Part shown: positions 6,230 to 12,887 of the stretch, piece by piece
Position numbering within the stretch: the stretch's first letter is position 1
Layout: the number at the start of each line of letters is the position of its first letter
Origin: Bacteroidales bacterium UBA3297
GTDB lineage: Bacteria > Bacteroidota > Bacteroidia > Bacteroidales > Paludibacteraceae
DNA length: 12,887 nucleotides
Assembly (NCBI GenBank): GCA_002362105.1
Contig: DETD01000027.1
Span: forward strand, 26,493 to 39,379
Reading direction: 5' to 3'
Position numbers and translations under genes: made by a program
Notes under the pieces: model-generated
What the model saw: the letters and a program-made list of their open reading frames with translations, nothing else
Told to the model about the DNA's origin: nothing
Databases searched by the model: none

Positions 6230-8389
6230 TTATGAGAGCCAAGATGGGGTAAAATACTTTTTGATAATGCCCTTAATCCAAGCCCCAAAGCCAGTTGAAA
6301 CAGACACCACCATTTGTGTGGTAGTACTAATTTCACTCTTGGTTAGGATAAGGTTTCCCTGATGGATGTCAACCGAAATGTCGTTCTTTTCATAAGTATG
6401 TTCATTCTTCTTGACAAAGCCTTTCTTAACCAATTCTTCCGCAAAACTCTTTGCATCGGCCTTAGTGGCATGTTTATATGCCAGCGTAAGGTGTAACGGT
6501 TCGTCGCATTCAGAAGCATTCAGCAAGAAAGCCGCATCGTATTCGCTTGAATACTTATCGTAGCACAACATAATGTCTGGAAGCGACAACACATCCTGTT
6601 CGAAGGCGTAGGTAATTGGCATACGGGCCTTGTTCAACTGCTTAGGCAAACAAATCTTGTTCAAACTCTCGCAAGCTCCATTGTAGAACACTTTTGAATA
6701 AACTACCGCATCGAACTTGGCGTCTTTTCTGACACTGTCTTTTTCGGTATATCCCACAGAAGTAATCTTCAGCTGCACCCGGTTGTCGACCTTAACACGC
6801 TCAACCTGCGCCGATGTTGACTGGTAGCCCTGCTTGTTTAGTTTAATGCGTGCATTGAACTTATTGGACTTCTCGGTGTAGTTTTCGAGGTAGATTTCGA
6901 GGTCGTTATTAAAACAAATTTCAACCGCCTTGCCCTTCTCCCTGAAAACAGCATAGTCACAATCGTCATAATCGATAGGTGTATTCTGGCCGTCGATGCT
7001 CAACTGAGGTTGCTCACGCTTAACCAATTCCACATAACAAGCATTAATATCACCCAAATCGATGTCACTACCGCTGAAGTTCTCCACTTTTTGCTCAACA
7101 GTCTGACCGTCGGGAGCGGAAACAAAAAGGACAGGGTTGGTTGCGCCAATTGGCAAACGTACCATAAACGTTCCATCGGTCTTGCACATGCTAAGGCCAG
7201 AAGTCTGCTGCTTACCATCTTTCTCATACTTGCAGAAGAGGGTAAACGCCGTATTGTCGCCACAGGTGTTCTTGACCTTACCCTTGAGGGTTGGCAGAGC
7301 AGGGAGCTTTAAGTCCTGCTTAAACTTAGAGTTGCCCGGTTGGCCTTCAATATCGATGCTAACCTCTGGAGTATAACCGTTATAGTCGCCACTCTTCACG
7401 CTGACTTTCACCGGGGTTTCACTTGGGATGCGGACACTGTAAGAGCCGTCGGCCTTGGTATAGACGGCCACCTGCTCGACAGAAACACGAAGGCCCGACA
7501 ACGGGTTGCCCGCCTCGTCGACCACCGTGCCATGCAGCACACAGTAGTCTTTAGGGTCGTCGAGGTTCACCCACGAGAAGTGCCCAACTGTACCCTTGTA
7601 AACGTCACCATCGCGAACAGCCACACCACTCTGTTCCCAGACACCATTTTCTTCGTTAAAACTCCACAAAGGCATCTCGGCAGGCGCCTTGTCGGCCATA
7701 CCTTCAGGTATAGGGAAAGTAATTTCGGAAGCAGAGCCCGACTTCAACTGCAGTTTGCCCCCCTTGTCGTCGAGCATCTCCACGTCAATCATACCATAAG
7801 AGACCAAGGCCTTTTCTGCACCCGTTGAGTCTTTTGCGCTAAGGTCACTGCCCGGCATGGTGGCAGCAAAATCTTCACGTTTAGGGTCGAGGTAGAGCAT
7901 CTGGAGGTCTACGTTACCCTTATACACACTACCGTCGGTACGCACCAGACTGTTTGAAGGGATGTTGACCTGGGTTTTACCCACCTTTACCTTGCTCCCC
8001 TTTGCGGCGCTGAAGGTAGTGCAGTTGCTCACACCCGCCTTTTTAGTTGGCTGCATCACCACTTCGAGCACCTCGGCAGAGGCCTGGTCACCCGAACGAA
8101 CCAAACGGAAATATCCTTTACGACTGAAAGAGACCACATAACGGTCATCGACATTAGCAATACGCTCTAAGTTGAAGAGACCATTCTCGTCGGTCTTCAC
8201 CGACACGTTGGCCGATGTAACCACAACGTCTTTTAATGGATTTCCGGCATCGTCGCGGACAATACCAGTCAGATGATCTAACTTTTCAGTCTTATTGAAA
8301 AAACTGCATGACTGTATTGCCAAACAAGTCAAGAGGCAATAAACAAAAAGTTTGAATTTGTTTTTCACGGTTAGTATAGTAATTTTCAA
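6230..8389 (-). CDS. Large lipoprotein with carboxypeptidase-regulatory-like domains
   Basis: The 719-residue product is a probable lipoprotein: a hydrophobic signal segment ends in LAIQSC, with Cys28 as the lipidated residue. Residues 38-113 form a carboxypeptidase-regulatory-like fold (TGIVRDDAGNPLKDVVV...TDENGLFNL). A second lies at about 284-360 (HGTVVDEAGNPLSGLRV...TKADGSYSV) and a related third at about 366-430 (LKGKVKN...CKTDGTFMVRLP). Between the first two, residues 140-275 (VNIPSNSLVRTDGS...YLDP...GHFSWVNLD) resemble the region shared by animal CILP and FAM171 proteins and bacterial homologues. The C-terminal 250 residues are unrecognised. No enzyme motif is visible, so the role is unknown; adhesive or structural is a guess. 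It has no ATG start. The TTG ending at 8389 has AAGGA seven bases ahead; a GTG ending at 8368 would give 712 residues and an equally good signal peptide. It follows parE by 50 bases without a visible terminator. Confidence 0.82.
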   Translation of the reverse strand: MKITILTVKNKFKLFVYCLLTCLAIQSCSFFNKTEKLDHLTGIVRDDAGNPLKDVVVTSANVSVKTDENGLFNLERIANVDDRYVVSFSRKGYFRLVRSGDQASAEVLEVVMQPTKKAGVSNCTTFSAAKGSKVKVGKTQVNIPSNSLVRTDGSVYKGNVDLQMLYLDPKREDFAATMPGSDLSAKDSTGAEKALVSYGMIDVEMLDDKGGKLQLKSGSASEITFPIPEGMADKAPAEMPLWSFNEENGVWEQSGVAVRDGDVYKGTVGHFSWVNLDDPKDYCVLHGTVVDEAGNPLSGLRVSVEQVAVYTKADGSYSVRIPSETPVKVSVKSGDYNGYTPEVSIDIEGQPGNSKFKQDLKLPALPTLKGKVKNTCGDNTAFTLFCKYEKDGKQQTSGLSMCKTDGTFMVRLPIGATNPVLFVSAPDGQTVEQKVENFSGSDIDLGDINACYVELVKREQPQLSIDGQNTPIDYDDCDYAVFREKGKAVEICFNNDLEIYLENYTEKSNKFNARIKLNKQGYQSTSAQVERVKVDNRVQLKITSVGYTEKDSVRKDAKFDAVVYSKVFYNGACESLNKICLPKQLNKARMPITYAFEQDVLSLPDIMLCYDKYSSEYDAAFLLNASECDEPLHLTLAYKHATKADAKSFAEELVKKGFVKKNEHTYEKNDISVDIHQGNLILTKSEISTTTQMVVSVSTGFGAWIKGIIKKYFTPSWLS

Positions 8390-8439
8390 AATATCTTCCT
8401 TATTTGTCCATTATACCATTCCCCTTCTCGCGTCCATTT

Positions 8440-10422
8440 TCAGGCTTTATCATCATCGAAAACCAAATCTTCCTCAATAATCAGGTTGTTCACCACCAAA
8501 TCGAGGCGTTCTGGGGTATTCGAGCCCATATAGAAGCGGAGCAGGTCGAAAACGGCGTCGTCTTTACGCATTGTCACCTGGTCGAGGCGCATATCTTCAC
8601 CAATAAGGTCTTTAAACTCGTCGGCATTAATTTCACCAAGACCTTTGAATCGGGTAATCTCAGCATTGCGACCTATGGTTTGTATAGCCTTTATGCGTTC
8701 CTCGTCGGTGTAGCAATAGAAAGTGCGCTTTTTATCGCGGACGCGGAAAAGCGGCGTCTGCAGAATGTAGACGTGCCCCGTCTTCACCAAATCGGGGAAG
8801 AACTGTATAAAGAACGTAAGCAACAAAAGCCTGATGTGCATACCATCGACATCGGCATCGGTTGCAATAATCACCTTGTTATATCGAAGCGTGTCGAGAC
8901 TGTCTTCAATGTTCAGTGCAGCCTGCAACAGGTTGAACTCTTCATTTTTGTAAACCACCTCGCGGGTATCACCAAAACTGTTCAACGGTTTACCACGCAG
9001 GCTGAACACCGCCTGTGTGCGTACATCGCGGCTGGCCGTAAGCGAGCCACTCGCAGAAAGACCCTCGGTAAGGAAAATGCACGAATCTTCGCGCAAATCT
9101 CCTTTGTCTTCCTTGTTCGACGGGTCACGCGGAACAGGCTTTGCATCGGAATAATGCACACGACAGTCACGAAGTTTGTCGTTATGCAGGCTGATTTTTT
9201 TAGCGCGTTCACGGGCAGCCTTGCTGACATTGGCAATAGCCTTGCGTTCCTTTTCGGCCTGCTGTATTTTATCGAGAAGGACTTCGGCCGTATTCTTGTC
9301 TTTATGCAGGAAGTCGTCGATTTCCTTTTTAACGAAGTCTCCGACAAATTTCTTTACGGTAATCTTCTTAGAATCGTCCTTTTCGGTAGGATTAACATAA
9401 GTAGAGCCAAGTTTTGTTTTAGTCTGGCTCTCGAAAGTCGGTTCAGAAACACCGACAGCAATAGCCGCCACTATACCCTGTCTGATGTCGGACAAGTCTT
9501 GGTTTTTATCGTAGAACTCACGGATAGCAGTAGCCACCGACTCGCGGAAAGCAGACTGGTGTGTACCTCCGTCACGGGTATGCTGACCATTCACAAAAGA
9601 ATGGTATTCCTCGCCATGCTGCATACAGTGGGTAAGGGCAATTTCAATATCAGGACCCTTTAAGTGGATAATCGGATAGAGCGGTTCTTCGGTCAACGTA
9701 GCCTTTAGCAAATCGACCAAACCATTCTTAGAATAGAACTTCTGTTTACCATAATAGAGCGTGAGGCCCACATTAAGGTAAGAATAGTTACTAAGCATGG
9801 TTTCAATAAAGTCGTCGCGGAACTGGTAGTTTTCGAACACATGCGGGTCTGGAGTAAACTCAATGAGCGTACCATCGGCCAGCTTTTCAGTGTTTTCGAC
9901 CTCACCCGTATCGCTTTTAATGGTAATACGGTAGGCCTTTCCATCCCAAACGGGCTCAAACTCCACACGGCGCATTTTGCCCTCACGGACAGACTGAGCG
10001 ACAAAGTGTGAAGACAGCGCATTGGCAGCCTTTGTACCCACACCATTCAAACCGACAGAACGCTTGTAGGAATTGTCGTCGAACTTACCAGAGGTGTTCA
10101 TTTTAAAGACAGAGTCAACCAACTTACCCAACGGAATACCACGTCCGTAGTCACGTACACTGATAGTACGGTCGTTTCGGTTGATTTCAATCTGCTTACC
10201 ATATCCTGCACGGAATTCGTCGATAGCGTTATCGACCACCTCCTTAATCAAGATATAGATACCGTCGTCGGAATGTGAGCCATCGCCAAGTTTACCGATG
10301 TACATACCCGGACGCAAACGCACATGGTCAAGTCCCTCAACAGTACGGATACTATTATCGCCATAGGCGCCAGATGCTACCGCGCCAGTATTTTCTGTGT
10401 TTTCGAATAAATCGTTTCCCAT
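8440..10422 (-). CDS. parE: DNA topoisomerase IV subunit B (ParE, type IIA)
   Basis: The 660-residue protein is the ATPase subunit of a type IIA topoisomerase; with ParA-type partner ParC it unlinks daughter chromosomes. The GHKL ATPase shows RPGMYIG (37-43), EVVDNAIDE (E61 general base, N65 magnesium ligand), DYGRGIP (91-97) and the ATP lid GLNGVGTKAANALS (124-137). The transducer has the QTK loop at 333-335. The TOPRIM domain has TEGLSASGS (E453), SLRGKPLN, DADVDG (D522, D524, D526) and RFKGLGE (591-597). The Asp usually following EG in the EGDS motif is Leu here; the metal-binding residues are intact. Length and the lack of a long C-terminal insertion favour ParE over GyrB, although no parC is in view. 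The ATG ending at 10422 gives MGNDLFEN; the ORF extends seven codons further only through a non-ATG codon. The partner subunit is expected elsewhere in the genome. Confidence 0.9.
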   Translation of the reverse strand: MGNDLFENTENTGAVASGAYGDNSIRTVEGLDHVRLRPGMYIGKLGDGSHSDDGIYILIKEVVDNAIDEFRAGYGKQIEINRNDRTISVRDYGRGIPLGKLVDSVFKMNTSGKFDDNSYKRSVGLNGVGTKAANALSSHFVAQSVREGKMRRVEFEPVWDGKAYRITIKSDTGEVENTEKLADGTLIEFTPDPHVFENYQFRDDFIETMLSNYSYLNVGLTLYYGKQKFYSKNGLVDLLKATLTEEPLYPIIHLKGPDIEIALTHCMQHGEEYHSFVNGQHTRDGGTHQSAFRESVATAIREFYDKNQDLSDIRQGIVAAIAVGVSEPTFESQTKTKLGSTYVNPTEKDDSKKITVKKFVGDFVKKEIDDFLHKDKNTAEVLLDKIQQAEKERKAIANVSKAARERAKKISLHNDKLRDCRVHYSDAKPVPRDPSNKEDKGDLREDSCIFLTEGLSASGSLTASRDVRTQAVFSLRGKPLNSFGDTREVVYKNEEFNLLQAALNIEDSLDTLRYNKVIIATDADVDGMHIRLLLLTFFIQFFPDLVKTGHVYILQTPLFRVRDKKRTFYCYTDEERIKAIQTIGRNAEITRFKGLGEINADEFKDLIGEDMRLDQVTMRKDDAVFDLLRFYMGSNTPERLDLVVNNLIIEEDLVFDDDKA

Positions 10423-10440
10423 ATCTACCGAATTATAACG

Positions 10441-10474
10441 CAAATATACGAAAAAGAGAGTAAAGTGCTAAAAA
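10441..10474 (-). promoter_or_regulatory. Candidate promoter of parE (and perhaps the lipoprotein)
   Basis: On the minus strand TATATTTG (10448-10441) matches the Bacteroidota -7 consensus TAnnTTTG. TTAG at 10471-10468, inside a T-run, sits 19 bases ahead and matches three of four positions of the -33 TTTG. The -7 motif ends 18 bases before the parE ATG, so the transcript would have a very short leader. Confidence 0.55.
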
Positions 10475-10536
10475 CTAGACACCGAATAAAAGGCAAATAA
10501 CAAAGCAAACAGAAAGATATTTTATAAAAGAAAGTG

Positions 10537-10544
10537 TAAATTTG
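10537..10544 (+). promoter_or_regulatory. Candidate -7 promoter element of the SGNH-MBOAT operon
   Basis: TAAATTTG fits TAnnTTTG and lies 45 bases before the chosen ATG of the SGNH gene. No TTTG is seen at the expected -33 spacing. With the parE promoter it defines a divergent control region of 167 bases between the two start codons. Confidence 0.5.
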
Positions 10545-10589
10545 CGACTTGATATAAAAACAGCGACAGGAGAAAAAGTAACGATAGTC

Positions 10590-12047
10590 ATGCGCATCTG
10601 GAAGATGATTACATTTTATGTTGGAGTAGTTCTATGTTTAGGACTGCTGTCCTTCACATGGCCGAGCGAGGGCATAAAGACCGACCTCCACACCTTCCGT
10701 TTTCCACAAGCCAGCAAATACATCGGCCTCAGTTTTATAGGCGGCCAAGACTCTTCGGCAGCACAGTCTGAGAAGAAAGAAGAAAAAGAACAGACACCTG
10801 TTGAGCGCATAAAGGACTTAAGCATTGCCATGCAGTTGAAGTCGGAATATCCCGAAAACGAGTACAATGCGCAGTTCATCACCTTTGCAGAAACGAGTCC
10901 GGCCCGCATCTACCTACCCCACAACGACATCCATTACTTCGACCGTCTGTTTGCCAACATGGACTCCTGTTTGAAGCGTGGCGAACTAATCCACATTGCC
11001 CATTACGGCGACTCTCAAATTGAAGGCGACCGCATAACCTCGTACATAAGGAAGAGCCTGCAAGACCATTTCGGAGGCTCGGGTCCGGGCCTGCTTCCCA
11101 TCGTTAAAAACGACGGAGGCTCGTACAGCGTCCGCTGGAAAACGACCCCGAATTTCGAAAAATTCATAATAGATGGAACTCTACAGAAAGAGGCCATGCA
11201 CAAACGCTACGGCGCACTGGCACAATATGTGAAATTTGAAGGGAACGCCCAATTCACACTTACCTCAAAAATGGAAAGCCACCCGTCGTTTAACCGCATA
11301 CGCCTGTTTGTAGGTAAAACCAGCAAAGACTTCCAAGCCACACTGGTCGGCGAAAACGGGAAAGCATACATACAGACTATACCCGACGCCAACGAGGGCG
11401 CCAGCGTTATTACATGGACACCTATGAGCGACCTGAAACGCTGCACCGTGAAACTGAAAGGCACCGGAGAAGTATATGGCGTGTCGTTGGAAAACGGTAG
11501 CGGCATATCGGCCGACAACATTCCGATGCGTGGCAGCCGTGGCACCTTCTTCACCCGAATGGACGCCAGCCTCTTCACCTATATGCACGACCAGCTGAAC
11601 ACGCAGCTAATACTGCTGGAGTTTGGAGGCAACGCTATGCCACTGATAAAAAGCCAGAAAGACATCGACTGTTACCGACAATTGTTCGACCTGCAGTTGA
11701 AATGGATAAAGAAAGCCTGTCCGAACTCGACCCTGATAGTTATGGGACCGAGCGACATGGGCATAAAGGTAGACGGAGAGATTCAAAGCCGTCCATTCCT
11801 GGCAGAACACATTGCCAGCATGAAAGCCTGCGCACTAGCCAACGACGTGGCTTTTTGGGACATGTATGACGTGATGGGTGGTCACAACTCAATGATTGAC
11901 TGGGTGAACCAGCATCCGCAACTGGCGGCCAGCGACTATACCCACCTGACCCGCACGGGAGCGACAGAGATGGCAAAGATGTTCAGCAACTCACTGTTCA
12001 ACTACTACGAATTCTACCATAAGCATAAGGAGAGCGAGAAAAAATGA
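10590..12047 (+). CDS. Membrane-anchored SGNH/GDSL hydrolase-like protein, partner of the MBOAT
   Basis: I start at ATG 10590 (485 residues): MRIWK, then one membrane helix (about 7-24), then a periplasmic part. The ORF opens earlier at a TTG (10542), but that codon lies inside the -7 promoter motif. A charged linker (about 60-78, SEKKEEKEQ) precedes the hydrolase domain. SGNH blocks are clear: HYGDSQIEGDR with nucleophile Ser142, FGGN with Asn348, and SDYTHLT with Asp449 and His452, then RTGATEMAKMF. An insertion of about 170 residues between blocks I and III looks like a beta-sandwich and ends ADNIPMRGSRG. The family includes esterases and acetyltransferases acting on surface sugars. The 3' end overlaps the MBOAT gene by ATGA, implying translational coupling. 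As in AlgI/AlgX- or PatA/PatB-type pairs, it probably receives the acyl group moved across the membrane by the MBOAT and puts it on a polysaccharide, or removes it; the glycan is unknown. Confidence 0.87.
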   Translation: MRIWKMITFYVGVVLCLGLLSFTWPSEGIKTDLHTFRFPQASKYIGLSFIGGQDSSAAQSEKKEEKEQTPVERIKDLSIAMQLKSEYPENEYNAQFITFAETSPARIYLPHNDIHYFDRLFANMDSCLKRGELIHIAHYGDSQIEGDRITSYIRKSLQDHFGGSGPGLLPIVKNDGGSYSVRWKTTPNFEKFIIDGTLQKEAMHKRYGALAQYVKFEGNAQFTLTSKMESHPSFNRIRLFVGKTSKDFQATLVGENGKAYIQTIPDANEGASVITWTPMSDLKRCTVKLKGTGEVYGVSLENGSGISADNIPMRGSRGTFFTRMDASLFTYMHDQLNTQLILLEFGGNAMPLIKSQKDIDCYRQLFDLQLKWIKKACPNSTLIVMGPSDMGIKVDGEIQSRPFLAEHIASMKACALANDVAFWDMYDVMGGHNSMIDWVNQHPQLAASDYTHLTRTGATEMAKMFSNSLFNYYEFYHKHKESEKK

Positions 12048-12887
12048 ACGACATCATACCCGGAATTTTAGGCTACGATAGCGATTCGCCCCTTTTGTTC
12101 ACCCAGTTCTACTTCTGGGTGTTCTTCGGAGTGGTATTGGGTGCACTTGCCCTGATAGGCAAACGCATTGCCATGCGGAACACCTTCTTGTGCGCAGCCA
12201 GCTTCTTCTTTTACTATAAGAGTAGCGGCATATTTGTGCTACTGCTGACCTTTACCGTTGTCTTCTGCTTCTTTTGCGGAAAATGGATATTTAACGCCAA
12301 GAGTCCGGGCAAGAAGAAAGGCGCACTGATAGCCGGATTGATAGTCAACCTCGGTCTTCTAGCCTACTTCAAATACGCCTACTTCATCACCAACCTGATA
12401 AACGACCTGAGCGGACTACACCTGAAAGTGTGGGACGCTTTTGCATGGATAGGTAACAGCGTGGCAGGCGCCAACCTGTGGGATGTAGACAACATACTGC
12501 TGCCCGTCGGCATATCGTTTTTCATTTTCCAGAGTATCAGTTACCTGATGGACATTTTCCGCGAGAAGATAAAGCCACTCGACAATTTGCTCGACTTCGG
12601 CTTCTTCGTCAGTTTCTTCCCGCAACTGGTAGCAGGTCCGATTGTACGGGCCAATACCTTTATACCGCAACTATACAAGCCTTTCCACCTGGGGCGCCGC
12701 CAGTTTGGCATAGCCGTATTCTGGATTCTGAACGGATTGGCCAAGAAAATAATACTGAGCGACTACATTGCCGTGAATTTTGTTGACCGCGTATTTACCA
12801 ATCCAGACATGTACAGCGGTTTCGAGACACTGTGGGCATTGTTCGGCTACTCGCTACAAGTGTATGCCGACTTCTCGGGCTACACCG
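12044..12887 (+). CDS. MBOAT family O-acyltransferase (AlgI/DltB-like), 3' end beyond window
   Basis: An open frame from ATG 12044 runs to the window edge (281 codons visible of a family length near 470-500). It is highly hydrophobic, with about eight membrane segments visible (around 20-40, 47-57, 62-78, 93-110, 151-168, 183-200, 221-238 and 262-280). Family motifs are LPVGISFFIFQSISYLMDIF (153-172), FFPQLVAGPIVR (191-202), FWILNGLAKK (226-235) and YSLQVYADFSGY (269-280). The catalytic His of MBOAT enzymes lies after this last motif and so outside the window. Such proteins pass acyl groups, usually acetyl, across the inner membrane for modification of alginate, cellulose, teichoic acid or other exported polymers. 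The start overlaps the stop of the SGNH gene in ATGA, giving a coupled pair. The residues around the end show no frameshift. The acceptor cannot be read from the sequence. Confidence 0.9.
   Translation, partial: MNDIIPGILGYDSDSPLLFTQFYFWVFFGVVLGALALIGKRIAMRNTFLCAASFFFYYKSSGIFVLLLTFTVVFCFFCGKWIFNAKSPGKKKGALIAGLIVNLGLLAYFKYAYFITNLINDLSGLHLKVWDAFAWIGNSVAGANLWDVDNILLPVGISFFIFQSISYLMDIFREKIKPLDNLLDFGFFVSFFPQLVAGPIVRANTFIPQLYKPFHLGRRQFGIAVFWILNGLAKKIILSDYIAVNFVDRVFTNPDMYSGFETLWALFGYSLQVYADFSGYT

Noticed and set aside
8404..9663. 419-codon open frame on the + strand opposite parE
   Set aside because: It lies antisense to conserved ParE TOPRIM motifs, and its translation has no recognisable domain. 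The real gene explains the open frame.
8440..10422. gyrB instead of parE
   Set aside because: Length and the absence of a long C-terminal insertion fit ParE better. The two are close relatives, so a tree would settle it; confidence is high but not complete.
10542..10589. TTG-initiated extension of the SGNH gene
   Set aside because: The TTG overlaps the candidate -7 promoter element, and the ATG at 10590 opens directly into the membrane anchor.

Overview
The window comes from a bacterium of the phylum Bacteroidota, most likely order Bacteroidales. The evidence is a PorP/SprF-family outer-membrane protein, a gliding-motility-type (type B) C-terminal sorting domain of the type IX secretion system (T9SS), -7 promoter motifs of the Bacteroidota form TAnnTTTG, and little use of Shine-Dalgarno sites. 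I cannot name the genus from sequence alone. The replication gene, tRNA and polysaccharide genes look like ordinary chromosome; no transposase, integrase, phage gene or CRISPR array is visible.

Layout. (1) Positions 1-74: the 3' part of a tRNA gene (probably tRNA-Gly) and its terminator, on the + strand. (2) Positions 189-6099: a tight three-gene operon on the - strand, read right to left. A 1189-residue secreted surface protein comes first, with an IgGFc-binding-like N-terminus, GLUG repeats, seven Cys-containing repeats and a T9SS type B sorting domain. An OmpA-type peptidoglycan-binding protein with a PD40 propeller-like part follows, then a PorP/SprF-like outer-membrane protein and a strong terminator. 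(3) Positions 6163-10474: also on the - strand, topoisomerase IV subunit B (parE) followed after 50 bases by a large multidomain lipoprotein with carboxypeptidase-regulatory-like folds, closed by a perfect 15-bp terminator hairpin. (4) Positions 10537-12887: on the + strand, divergent from parE, a membrane-anchored SGNH/GDSL esterase-like protein overlaps by four bases an MBOAT O-acyltransferase that is cut by the window end.

How the parts work together. The three-gene operon looks like a cargo-plus-helper cassette for one surface protein. The PorP/SprF protein would help export or hold a type B cargo at the T9SS, the OmpA protein would tie the outer-membrane assembly to peptidoglycan, and the long protein would be the exposed adhesin. 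This parallels sprB-sprF of Flavobacterium, here with an OmpA gene between them. The SGNH-MBOAT pair is the usual architecture for O-acylation (commonly O-acetylation) of an exported polysaccharide; the glycan is not identifiable here. The most interesting object is the adhesin operon: the cargo head resembles a domain shared with the animal mucus protein FCGBP, and an eight-A tract lies in the signal-peptide codons. None of the families is new to me; what may be undescribed is this particular combination.
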